Of a stretch of DNA of 47,462 nt, positions 17,422-25,210 are shown piece by piece. Both the position numbers and the translations under genes were made by a program. The notes below the pieces were generated by a model that saw only the letters and a program-made list of their open reading frames with translations, searched no databases and had not been told where the DNA came from. This DNA comes from CAYSCS01 sp964429695. GTDB lineage: Bacteria; Acidobacteriota; Aminicenantia; Aminicenantales; Aminicenantaceae. Every line of letters begins with the position of its first letter. Position 1 is the stretch's first letter. The stretch is taken from positions 1 to 47,462 of the forward strand of contig CAYSCS010000072.1 in assembly GCA_964429695.1 (NCBI GenBank), read 5' to 3'.

Positions 17422-18527
17422 TACAATTTTATTCCCTTCCTTTCTGCAAGTTCCTTATAGAGGCTGATCACCTTCTCTGCCATGGCTTCCACAGAAAACC
17501 TCTGATGCACGAGTTGATATCCTTTCTCACCAAGTCGAGAAGAGAGATTGCGGTCTTTATAAAGAGTGAGAATTGCCTTTGCAAGCGCCTCCGGGTCTCT
17601 TGGGGGGACCAGCAGTCCTGTTTCTCCGTGGACTACAACCTCTGGAATCCCACCCGCCTGAGTGGCAACAACTGGCAAACGAGAGGCCATGGCATCGAGA
17701 AGGCTACTACCCAGGCCTTCAAGATAAGAAGAAAGGACAAAAAGGTCAAGAGAGCCAAGTATCTGGGGAATATCTTCCCGGAAGCCGAGAAAAAAAACTA
17801 TGTCCTCAAGGGCAGAATTTTTCACCTGTCTATTGAGCTCCATCCTCAACGGCCCTTCACCAACCACAATCACTTTAATCTTAGGTGCCTTTTCTTTAAG
17901 TATTTGGGCAGCCTGGAGGAGATAAATGTGGCCTTTATGGTCGGCAAGATGAGCAATTATGCCCACGAGATAATCATCTTTGGAAAAAGAAAATTCCCTG
18001 CGCAAATAATCGCTTGAAGAGACACCTTCAAAAGGAGAAAAATCTATTCCTGAGGAGATGACCCTTATTTTTTCTTCAGGAATGCCGCTTCTTTTAAGAA
18101 CCTCTTTCACCGCCTCTGAAATGGCAATAATCACATCCACATTCTTTCTGTATTTTCTGGAGCTGAAAAAATTTTTTTTCAGCGGAAAGTCTACTCTCCT
18201 TGAAATCACCCTGAGGGGGACTCTGGCAAGGCAGGAGGCAAGGCTCCCCACGGCAACCGAATGGGCATCATGAAAATGGGCAAGGAGACACTTTCTTCGT
18301 TTCATAAGATAAGCAAGCTTCATGACTGCAAAGAGATCGAGCTCATTTCTGATTTTAAGCGGGAATAAGGGAAGCCCATCTCCCGAGGCTTTAAAGTGCA
18401 GCGGGCTTTCAGGCTGGACGACGAAAATAACAGGATATTTTCTTCTCCACAGTTCTCTCACCAGGAAGAGAGATTGCCTCTGCCCCCCTCGCCATTCTTT
18501 ACCTGCATCAACATGGATAAGGCTCAA
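17418..18527 (-). CDS. family 4 glycosyltransferase
   Basis: The 369-residue product has a GT-B fold. The N-terminus has the glycine-rich GKEWRGGQRQ segment, seen in many LPS-type GT4 enzymes, and HFHDAHSVAVGSLA. The C-terminal Rossmann domain has VVGEGPLRMELN, FFLGFREDIPQIL and the donor site SSYLEGLGSSLLDAMASRLPVVAT with the E-x7-E pattern, then GGIPEVVVHGETGLLVPPRD. It overlaps the upstream GT2 gene by 20 bases and the downstream MenC-like gene by 4, so all are cotranscribed. A role in lipopolysaccharide core or another envelope glycan is inferred from the neighbours. Confidence 0.9.
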   Translation of the reverse strand: MSLIHVDAGKEWRGGQRQSLFLVRELWRRKYPVIFVVQPESPLHFKASGDGLPLFPLKIRNELDLFAVMKLAYLMKRRKCLLAHFHDAHSVAVGSLASCLARVPLRVISRRVDFPLKKNFFSSRKYRKNVDVIIAISEAVKEVLKRSGIPEEKIRVISSGIDFSPFEGVSSSDYLRREFSFSKDDYLVGIIAHLADHKGHIYLLQAAQILKEKAPKIKVIVVGEGPLRMELNRQVKNSALEDIVFFLGFREDIPQILGSLDLFVLSSYLEGLGSSLLDAMASRLPVVATQAGGIPEVVVHGETGLLVPPRDPEALAKAILTLYKDRNLSSRLGEKGYQLVHQRFSVEAMAEKVISLYKELAERKGIKLY

Positions 18528-19281
18528 TTCTTTCTCCTTTTTTCCATATTTCTTTCAACTTGGCGTAACGAATAAAGATTGAGTACCCGTTGAGCACAGA
18601 AACAATAAATCCTGCAAATCCATCTAAGAAACCTGCCTTTAAAAGATATGAATTGAAAAACCTAAAAAAAGGTAGAAAAACAAGGTGGTAGAAGTGACAC
18701 TTTTTCCCCTCTGCGTAAAGCTTCCTTGCTCCGAGCTCAGAAAACACATTTATTCTTTCTAGATGGTCTTGAATGTTTCGGTAGGTAAAATGGTAGATAG
18801 GTTCCTTTAGTTTTTCAACCTTACCCTCAACTAAAAGCCTCTCATGAACGTATTCTCCTTCCCAGCGGGCACTATCCTTGCGGAAGAGCCTAATTTTCCT
18901 ATCAGGATACCAACCTGAATGTCTTATCCATTTTCCTAGATAAAAAACCCGCCTCGGAATTGAAAAAGCAGAGCAATCAGTTTCTCTCTTCTTTATGCGC
19001 AGGATTTCTTCTTTGAGCTCAGGAGAAAGTCTTTCGTCTGCATCCAGCGAGAGAATCCAGGGATAGGAAGCTTGAGAGTTTCCGAAATTCTTCTGGTCTG
19101 AAAAATTGGTCCACTTTCGCCTGAAGATGCGGTCAGTGTATTTTTTGGCTATTTTGAGAGTGTCATCCTCGCTCTCTGCATCGACGACAATAATTTCCTC
19201 CACCACTCCTTTGAGACTTTTTAAGGCTGGCTCAAGTCTCTCTTCCTCATTCAAAGTAATGATTACTGCCGAGATCTGCAT
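18508..19281 (-). CDS. family 2 glycosyltransferase, LPS-core type
   Basis: The product is 257 residues. AVIITLNEEERLEPALKSL and IIVVDAESEDDTLKIA form the nucleotide site, and ILSLDADERLSPEL carries the DxD motif. KNFGNSQASYPW and the later GWYPDRKIRLFRK and YVHERL segments are typical of the WaaE/KdtX-like branch that adds a sugar to the lipopolysaccharide core. The C-terminus is hydrophobic (FLPFFRFFNSYLLKAGFLDG), indicating membrane attachment. The gene follows the tolC-like gene by about 50 bases and overlaps the GT4 gene. The LPS role is inferred from family resemblance. Confidence 0.88.
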   Translation of the reverse strand: MQISAVIITLNEEERLEPALKSLKGVVEEIIVVDAESEDDTLKIAKKYTDRIFRRKWTNFSDQKNFGNSQASYPWILSLDADERLSPELKEEILRIKKRETDCSAFSIPRRVFYLGKWIRHSGWYPDRKIRLFRKDSARWEGEYVHERLLVEGKVEKLKEPIYHFTYRNIQDHLERINVFSELGARKLYAEGKKCHFYHLVFLPFFRFFNSYLLKAGFLDGFAGFIVSVLNGYSIFIRYAKLKEIWKKGERIEPYPC

Positions 19282-19331
19282 GGCTAAAATATTATCATAA
19301 CTCTGCTTTCAACTCTACAAGTTGCGCCTTA

Positions 19332-20897
19332 TCAGTCCTCCATGAAATCTTGGTCTAAGAATCTTATCTTTCTTTTTTCAAGACTAATTCCGCATGCCTT
19401 CTCAAACTTTGCCCAAGCAAGCCTGTAGTCAATCATCGCTTTTAGCTCCTGAGAACGGGCAGTTGAGAGCTCCTCTTGATACTGGAGGACAAAATAATTT
19501 GTAGTCAATCCCACTTCAAGTTTCTTCTCTTCTGCCTCAAGCCTCTTCTCAGCAAGCTCCCTTGCCAGACGAAGTGCTTCCACCCTCTTGGCATTAATTT
19601 CTAGCTCTCTCACTGCATTGCGAATTTCAAGAAATACCTGTTTCTCCTCTCTCTTCAATTCAAGCTGGCTTCTAGCAACCTCCATCTTTGCTTTTGCATA
19701 CTCAGCCCTAGTAATTACCGTGCTCAGCGGGAGAGAAAGCGTAAGAGCTATGGACCAGTTTCTGTAAATGAGCCTTAGAGCATCATTCAATGAATCTTGA
19801 GCACTTCCTTTCTCTTTTCCCACGACTATTCCAAGTAAAGGGTTGTCATTCAAATACAGGATTCTATCTCCTGAAATGCCCGGACTCCAATACGAGAGTC
19901 TAAGGTCAAGAGCAGGCAGTAATTGATTTCTGGCAAGGGTGAGATTGAGCTCTTTGGCTTCGATTTCATTCCTTCTGATTAAAAGCTCGGGTCTATTCTC
20001 CCTAGCAAAAGCAAATGCGTCTTCAATTGAAACTGCCCTCTTCTCAAACGAAGGCTTATCTAAAGGAATTATCTTCTTCTCCTCATCATTTTCTTTAGGA
20101 AGATTCAGGATACTCCCCAACAAATCCTCATAACTTTGAATAAGGGCTTCAGCCTCAAGAATATCAGCCTCCCGCATGGCCACCGCCGTTTCAGCATTTA
20201 AGAGTTCGATAGGTGCCAGTTTTCCCAAATTAACTTCTTTCTCGTTCTTTTTCAAGAGGTCCAGGGCAAGCTCTAAAGACTGTTTCTTCACTCTATGATT
20301 CTCTATGGCATAAACAAGATTCCAGTATGCTTCCTCCACCCTGTAGACGAGGTCGAGAAGCACAGATTGGAGTCGATTTATAGAGATCTGTTTATTATTT
20401 CGAGCGAGAAGCATCTCTTTCTGACTCACCTTGAACCCAAACCCCCTAAGTAAAGGCTGGGTAAAATCAAACCTGAGGACACTTCCATAGCGAGGATTGA
20501 TGAGCTGGAAAGCCTGATTTGTATCTGACTTATAGCTCATCAAAGAAAGAGAAAGGTTTCCTCCAGTGGGAATTTCTTGAATCAGAGAAAAGGAGTAATC
20601 GAAGTAGCTGCTTTTGACCATCTCCTTTCCCTGAATCCACCAATAGGAAGGATTCTCTGTCCTTTGAGCCGCATAACTCAGCTCAAAACGAGGCAAGAAG
20701 AATTCTTTAGCCTTGATGAAGGACTCTTCCGCGAGCTTAGGGTTGAAGATTTCAAGCGAGAGTTCAAGGTTGTTTTTTAGTGCTTCCTTGATGCATTCCT
20801 CCAAGGAAAGGGTGATTTCTTCTTGAGAGAAAAGTTTTCCTGAGATTACAAATAGAAAGAAGAAGGAAATTAGAATCGAATTCAATTTGATTCTCAT
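19332..20897 (-). CDS. TolC family outer membrane efflux protein
   Basis: The product is 521 residues with a signal peptide (ILISFFFLFVISGKLFSQ). It has the twofold repeat of long helices typical of TolC/OEP proteins: LSLEECIKEALKNNLELSLE at the start of the first repeat and a second set around residues 270-500 with AFAFARENRPELLIRRNEIEA. The protein forms the outer-membrane channel and periplasmic tunnel of type I secretion or RND efflux. A strong AAAGGAGGT lies just before the ATG. No inner-membrane pump or adaptor gene adjoins it, so its partners must be encoded elsewhere. It heads the leftward operon with the two glycosyltransferases, which may point to export of an envelope glycan or lipid. 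Confidence 0.92.
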   Translation of the reverse strand: MRIKLNSILISFFFLFVISGKLFSQEEITLSLEECIKEALKNNLELSLEIFNPKLAEESFIKAKEFFLPRFELSYAAQRTENPSYWWIQGKEMVKSSYFDYSFSLIQEIPTGGNLSLSLMSYKSDTNQAFQLINPRYGSVLRFDFTQPLLRGFGFKVSQKEMLLARNNKQISINRLQSVLLDLVYRVEEAYWNLVYAIENHRVKKQSLELALDLLKKNEKEVNLGKLAPIELLNAETAVAMREADILEAEALIQSYEDLLGSILNLPKENDEEKKIIPLDKPSFEKRAVSIEDAFAFARENRPELLIRRNEIEAKELNLTLARNQLLPALDLRLSYWSPGISGDRILYLNDNPLLGIVVGKEKGSAQDSLNDALRLIYRNWSIALTLSLPLSTVITRAEYAKAKMEVARSQLELKREEKQVFLEIRNAVRELEINAKRVEALRLARELAEKRLEAEEKKLEVGLTTNYFVLQYQEELSTARSQELKAMIDYRLAWAKFEKACGISLEKRKIRFLDQDFMED

Positions 20898-20993
20898 TTA
20901 AGACCTCCTTTGTCTTTATTCTTTCTCTTTTCTTTACTCTTTATTTTATTCTTTTAGCCCCTCAAGGTTTAAGGATTAATTTCAGGAACTAAA

Positions 20994-21232
20994 AAATTTG
21001 GTTTACTCCAGATGAATTGATAAAAATGTGAATCATAGATCGAGGAATTAAAAGATATCATTGAGGAAACCTTGGGAATAAGAGACGCGACATAAACTGG
21101 AGAATGAAAGATAGAGTCATCTGTGCTTCTTTTAATCTTAACCCACAAAATTAAAAGAAGAGGTGTGTTTCTTTTCCTGCTTCTTGTATGTTTTTTTAGC
21201 CATCTAATTTGGGGAAGAGCCGAGAATTATTT
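20994..21232 (+). repeat. dispersed intergenic repeat, copy B, with perfect hairpin
   Basis: This copy is collinear with 4145-4382 and nearly the same length. The anchors TTGATAAA (21017) and GAAGAGCC (21214) are 197 bases apart, against 196 in copy A. It contains a perfect 11-base-pair hairpin: CTTCTTTTAAT (21126-21136), a 13-base loop and ATTAAAAGAAG (21150-21160). It lies in the divergent region between the tolC-like gene and the first GT-C gene. The rest of 20898-21437 holds the SD of the tolC-like gene and no other gene. Confidence 0.65.
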
Positions 21233-21437
21233 TTTTAAAGATGATTCTTTTATCTAAAAAAATCTATTCTAAGTTGAGCAAGACATAAAATTAAAACTAA
21301 ATCAAAATTAACTCTAGCCCGAGTAAAGATATTGACTAATTTATTCTAGCATACAGGAATGGATTCATTCTAAAAAGGTATTTTTGAGAGCATCTGTGCT
21401 TGACAATCTCAACTCAATTTTCATAATCTCACTTCGA

Positions 21438-23816
21438 ATGAAAAAAATTCTACTCCCTCCATCTTATTTTTCCTTCCTTGTTTTTTCTCTTTTTCTCGCC
21501 CTCTATTTTCTCTACTTTGAAAAAGCCTCTAATTTCACCATCGAAAGTCATTCTCTTGAGATTGATGAGAAAAGACTCGTTCTTTTAACTCTCCTTTTCT
21601 TGTTTCTTCTCCTCTCTTTGTGGCTTTTATTTTCCTTCTTCCTCTCGAGAATCTATTCCTTGAGATATTCTTCTTCGCTTTTCCTTGATTTTTTGAGCTA
21701 TCTACCTTTTTTTTTCATCGCTCTTTTACCCCTTGCAGCCGGACACTACTTGAGCGCAAGTGACCTTCAGCTTCGCCTGCGACTCTTCGCCATCGGTCTG
21801 GGATTTTCCTTTCTTTATCTCAAGTTTATTCTCATTCTCCAGCAAGAAAAACAGAAGCCTCGCCTCCTCATCCTCTTCCTCGAGAGCTTCCTCGCCCTCT
21901 CTCTTAAAAAGAAAATAATCATCCTCTTTTTTCTTGCCCTCATTCTCTATAACTCAGGCTCATATTTCCTTACTTTAAAAGGTATAAATTTCTCTGGAGA
22001 CGAGCCTCATTACCTTCTCATCACTCACAGCCTGATGAAAGATGGCGATTTTGACCTTTCTAACAATTATCGAAATAAAGATTATACCCTCTTCATGAAG
22101 CCTGGCATCGAAATTCAGCCCCATGTTGCTCCAGGAACAGGGGGGAGATATTCCTTCCATTCGCCAGGAACTTCTTTCTTCCTCTTGCCTTTTTATGCCC
22201 TCGGCCAACTCTTCGCTGGAAAATTCCTCATTCTCTTTTTGCGCTTCGGGATGAGCATCTTTGGTGCACTCCTCGGGATTCAAATTTTTCTCTTCTCCCT
22301 TGAAGAGTGGCGCAGAGAAAAACTCTCTTTAGCACTCTGGCTACTATCCAGCTTGACTTCTCCTGTTTATTTTTACTCCCTCCACGTTTATCCTGAAATC
22401 ATCATCGCCCTTTTCTCGCTCTTTATTTTTAGAACTATTCGCTTCTCGAAAAAATTCCCTAAACTCAAACTCATCCTCTTAGGCTCAACCCTCTCTTCCT
22501 TTCTCTGGTTTCATGCGATTAAATATGTTTTCCTCATGGTTCCCCTTCTTCTTTATGGATTATTCGTTGTTTCCAGAAAACAACACCTGAGATGGGAAAT
22601 CAGCTATTTCCTAGGGCCTTTTTTCCTCCTCTTCGCTCTCTATTTCTTCTTCCAGCACTCTCTCTACTCATCATTTTCTCCATCTTCGGTCACGTGGAGA
22701 GGGGCTATCGAACCCCAGGAGTCTCTCTCCTATTTAAGGTCAATCCTCACTGAGATACCATTTCGCGTGAGATGGGAAACGCTTGCCGGTTATTTCTTCG
22801 ACCAGAAAGATGGTCTGCTCTTCTATTCTCCGCTTTATTTTTTCTCCTTCCTGGGAATGATTGAAATGGCAAGAAGAAAGTTCCGCGATTTTGCCACTCT
22901 ATTTTTCCTCACTGCTCCCTATGTTCTCAATTCTGCCTTTCTCACGCAAAGGACAGGGTACGCCCCTCAAGCAAGACCGCTTGTTTCTGTTTCCTGGGGA
23001 TTGGCAATTTTTCTTGGATATTTTCTCGCTGAGTGCAAAAAGAAAATTTTTCATTCGAGCTTAGTCTTCTCCTCTTTCTTGAGTTTCGTTTTTTTGATTT
23101 TACTCCTTGTAAACCCCCTTTCCCTCTACCAGCTTACCACAAGAGGAGAAATTGAGCGCTCAGGGAAGCTTTTCCTCCACCTCAGTAATCTCCATTTCTA
23201 TCTTCCTCAATACCTTCCTTCATACCTAAAAATAGATAATTCCGGTTGGATTCCAAACTATGTCTGGCTTGGCATCTTTCTTTTTCTGATTGTGCTCTAT
23301 CTTGCGATGAAAAAACACACTTTCACTCTGGGATTAAAATCTCAATTCACCCTTCTCTTTTTAGGCTTTCTAGTTTTCTATTTCATCGCTGTCCTTTATC
23401 CAAGGCCTGTCCTTCTTTACCCCACAAAGACTTCATTCCCATCAGGAGAAAAAATTACTTTTTACGCTATTGGAAAGGTAGCGAAGATGAGAGAGCCTGG
23501 AAAATTCTACCTTCCAGAAGATAGGAGACCCTACATCTTCTATTTTACTTCTTGGAGGAAAATCGAAGCATTCGAAATAGTTTTTGGCTCTCAAGATGGA
23601 GAGTTCTTTGCAGAGATAGCCCATTTTGACTCTCAGATTTTCAAGGGAAATATAAGACATAAAATAAATTCGCTTCGGCTTTCTCCTGCCTATTCTTATC
23701 GTTTAAAGAATACGAATCTTTATCGAGTCAGCATCTACTTGGAGAAAAAATCGGGACTGCTCGACATTGAAAGACCTTTCTTCTTCTTCATCCTTCCCGT
23801 CCGTTCTCAGTCATAA
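21438..23816 (+). CDS. GT-C type membrane glycosyltransferase, paralogue 1
   Basis: A multi-pass membrane protein of about 792 residues from the ATG at 21438; a TTG at 21384 with an AAGG upstream would add 18 residues. I prefer the ATG because the paralogue at 25211 starts the same way (MKK then a hydrophobic segment). About 10-12 hydrophobic segments are visible. The first large loop carries FSGDEPHYLLITHSLMKDGD, whose DE pair matches the catalytic acidic motif of PMT/ArnT-like GT-C enzymes that use polyprenyl-phosphate sugars. A shared FFDQKDGLLFYSPLYFFSFL segment follows near residue 460, and the C-terminal ~170 residues form a soluble, beta-rich domain. The exact substrate is unknown; membrane location and GT-C class are the supported claims. 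Confidence 0.78.
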   Translation: MKKILLPPSYFSFLVFSLFLALYFLYFEKASNFTIESHSLEIDEKRLVLLTLLFLFLLLSLWLLFSFFLSRIYSLRYSSSLFLDFLSYLPFFFIALLPLAAGHYLSASDLQLRLRLFAIGLGFSFLYLKFILILQQEKQKPRLLILFLESFLALSLKKKIIILFFLALILYNSGSYFLTLKGINFSGDEPHYLLITHSLMKDGDFDLSNNYRNKDYTLFMKPGIEIQPHVAPGTGGRYSFHSPGTSFFLLPFYALGQLFAGKFLILFLRFGMSIFGALLGIQIFLFSLEEWRREKLSLALWLLSSLTSPVYFYSLHVYPEIIIALFSLFIFRTIRFSKKFPKLKLILLGSTLSSFLWFHAIKYVFLMVPLLLYGLFVVSRKQHLRWEISYFLGPFFLLFALYFFFQHSLYSSFSPSSVTWRGAIEPQESLSYLRSILTEIPFRVRWETLAGYFFDQKDGLLFYSPLYFFSFLGMIEMARRKFRDFATLFFLTAPYVLNSAFLTQRTGYAPQARPLVSVSWGLAIFLGYFLAECKKKIFHSSLVFSSFLSFVFLILLLVNPLSLYQLTTRGEIERSGKLFLHLSNLHFYLPQYLPSYLKIDNSGWIPNYVWLGIFLFLIVLYLAMKKHTFTLGLKSQFTLLFLGFLVFYFIAVLYPRPVLLYPTKTSFPSGEKITFYAIGKVAKMREPGKFYLPEDRRPYIFYFTSWRKIEAFEIVFGSQDGEFFAEIAHFDSQIFKGNIRHKINSLRLSPAYSYRLKNTNLYRVSIYLEKKSGLLDIERPFFFFILPVRSQS

Positions 23817-23886
23817 CTAAAATATGGAAAAATCTCGTAGATTTTATCCACGAATTAAAATCTCGGGCTTTAAACAAAGGCTAACT

Positions 23887-23938
23887 TGTTACACCATATT
23901 TGAACTGTCCCCACTTTTCCACATTTGAATTGTCCACT
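23887..23938 (+). repeat. left terminal inverted repeat of the IS481-like element
   Basis: This holds two units of about 17 bases containing TTTGAAyTGTCC. It pairs with 25110-25160 in inverted orientation. Confidence 0.7.
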
Positions 23939-23978
23939 ACAATGTGACATGAGAGATTGACTATGGAGAGGAGGTCAC

Positions 23979-25096
23979 ATGATAAATGAGGCGAAATTTG
24001 AGTTAAAAAAAACGTTATTTTGGACATCATAAATGGGGGGATTAAAAAGAAGGAAGAGGCAACGAAGTTAGGATGTTCTTCTCGGAGTTTAAGGCGCTAT
24101 ATGAGTCGCTTTCTTAGGGAGGGGCCTTCGAGCCTAAGGGATAGAAGGGGAGGAAACAATAGGAAATTAACTGATAAAGAGGAGAGCAGAATCGTTCGGT
24201 GTAAGTGAGGAGGGAAGCATCTTTCAGCGAGATTTATCCGCGATAAGCTCCTGCTTTCTGTGCACAAGGAGACGATGCGGCGGGTTTTAGCTCGGCATCA
24301 TTTAAGCCGGGTTTCGCTTCCTCCAGTGAAACAGATTGAACGCTTTGAGGTTGAGGAGGCGAATGATTTATGGCAGATCGATATCATGGGCAAGACCTAT
24401 TTTCCCCTGATTGGGGACTTGGATTTAATTTGTTCTCTCGATGATCGCAACCGGTTTATTCCCTACGGCCAGTGGTTCTATAGCAAGTTTGGGATAAATC
24501 TCTTTCAGGTGATGGATCAGTCTTTTGTTAAGTATGGGCTACCCAGAGGAGGATTCTCTCTGATAGAGAGAGCCATTTTAGGGCTACTCACAGGCAAGGA
24601 GAGGCGAGTTATCAGTCGATGCTAAAAAGCTGGGGATAAAGCCTCACTATGCCCAGAAGGTAAGGAGAAAGGGGAAGATAGAAGGCTTATTTTCCGGTTT
24701 ATCCAGAGGGATTTTGTTCTAGAGAATGTGAAATTAAGTTCTATTAAGGAGGTACGCGGAGCTTTTTCTGACTGGGTGGAGAAGTATAATTTTTCGCATG
24801 AGCATGAAGGGATTAACAAGCAATGCCCGGCTGATCTTTATACCCCTTCCTTACGCAAATTAACTCCAGAGGAATTAGAGTTTATCTCGGTTCAGGAAGA
24901 GTCTCGGAAGGTGTTAAAAACTGCTTCCATTACCTACCATGGACACTTTTATAGAGCGCCTGAAGAATATATCAATCGAAGAGTTTGGACAAAGCTGAAA
25001 GGGTCAACCCTCATCATCGAGTGCGGAAATAACGTTATAGCTCGATATAAAGTGAGGGAAGAAAGATACAAAGACATCGCCATAAATCTTTTGTGA
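23979..25096 (+). pseudogene. IS481-like transposase, multiply frameshifted
   Basis: An ATG at 23979 preceded by GGAGAGGAGG starts MINEAKFELKK. The frame shifts at an A8 run into a helix-turn-helix segment (KLGCSSRSLRRYMSRFLREG). An in-frame TGA follows RIVRCK, after which GGKHLSARFIRDKL continues in the same frame. The DDE domain is present: NDLWQIDIMGKTYFP with the first Asp, then SDRESHFRATHRQGEA with the second in another frame, then RKGKIEGLF with the Glu in the third frame. The C-terminus (YNFSHEHEGINKQCPADLYT) returns to the first frame. At least three frameshifts and one stop make it nonfunctional. Confidence 0.82.
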
Positions 25097-25109
25097 AAAT
25101 AGAAACAAA

Positions 25110-25160
25110 AGTAGACAGTTCAAAAGTGGGAAAAGTGGCCAATTCAAATGTGGAACAACA
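25110..25160 (-). repeat. right terminal inverted repeat of the IS481-like element
   Basis: Read on the minus strand it starts TGTTGTTCCACATTTGAA and then repeats a CACTTTTGAACTGTC unit. This mirrors the left end with several mismatches. Confidence 0.7.
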
Positions 25161-25210
25161 TTAAATAGATTACTTGACTTATCCTTTCATTTCTAATATT
25201 TCTCAAGAAA

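Larger units (their letters stand above)
23887..25160. mobile_element. decayed IS481-like insertion sequence
   Basis: Imperfect inverted repeats of about 51 bases bound this 1274-base element: 23887-23938 on the left and 25110-25160 on the right, both starting TGTT. Each end consists of two related units about 25 bases apart: CCATATTTGAACTGTCC at 23894 and CCACATTTGAATTGTCC at 23919. The single transposase gene inside is broken. No clear target duplication was seen. It sits exactly between the two GT-C paralogues, so it inserted into their short spacer. Confidence 0.78.
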
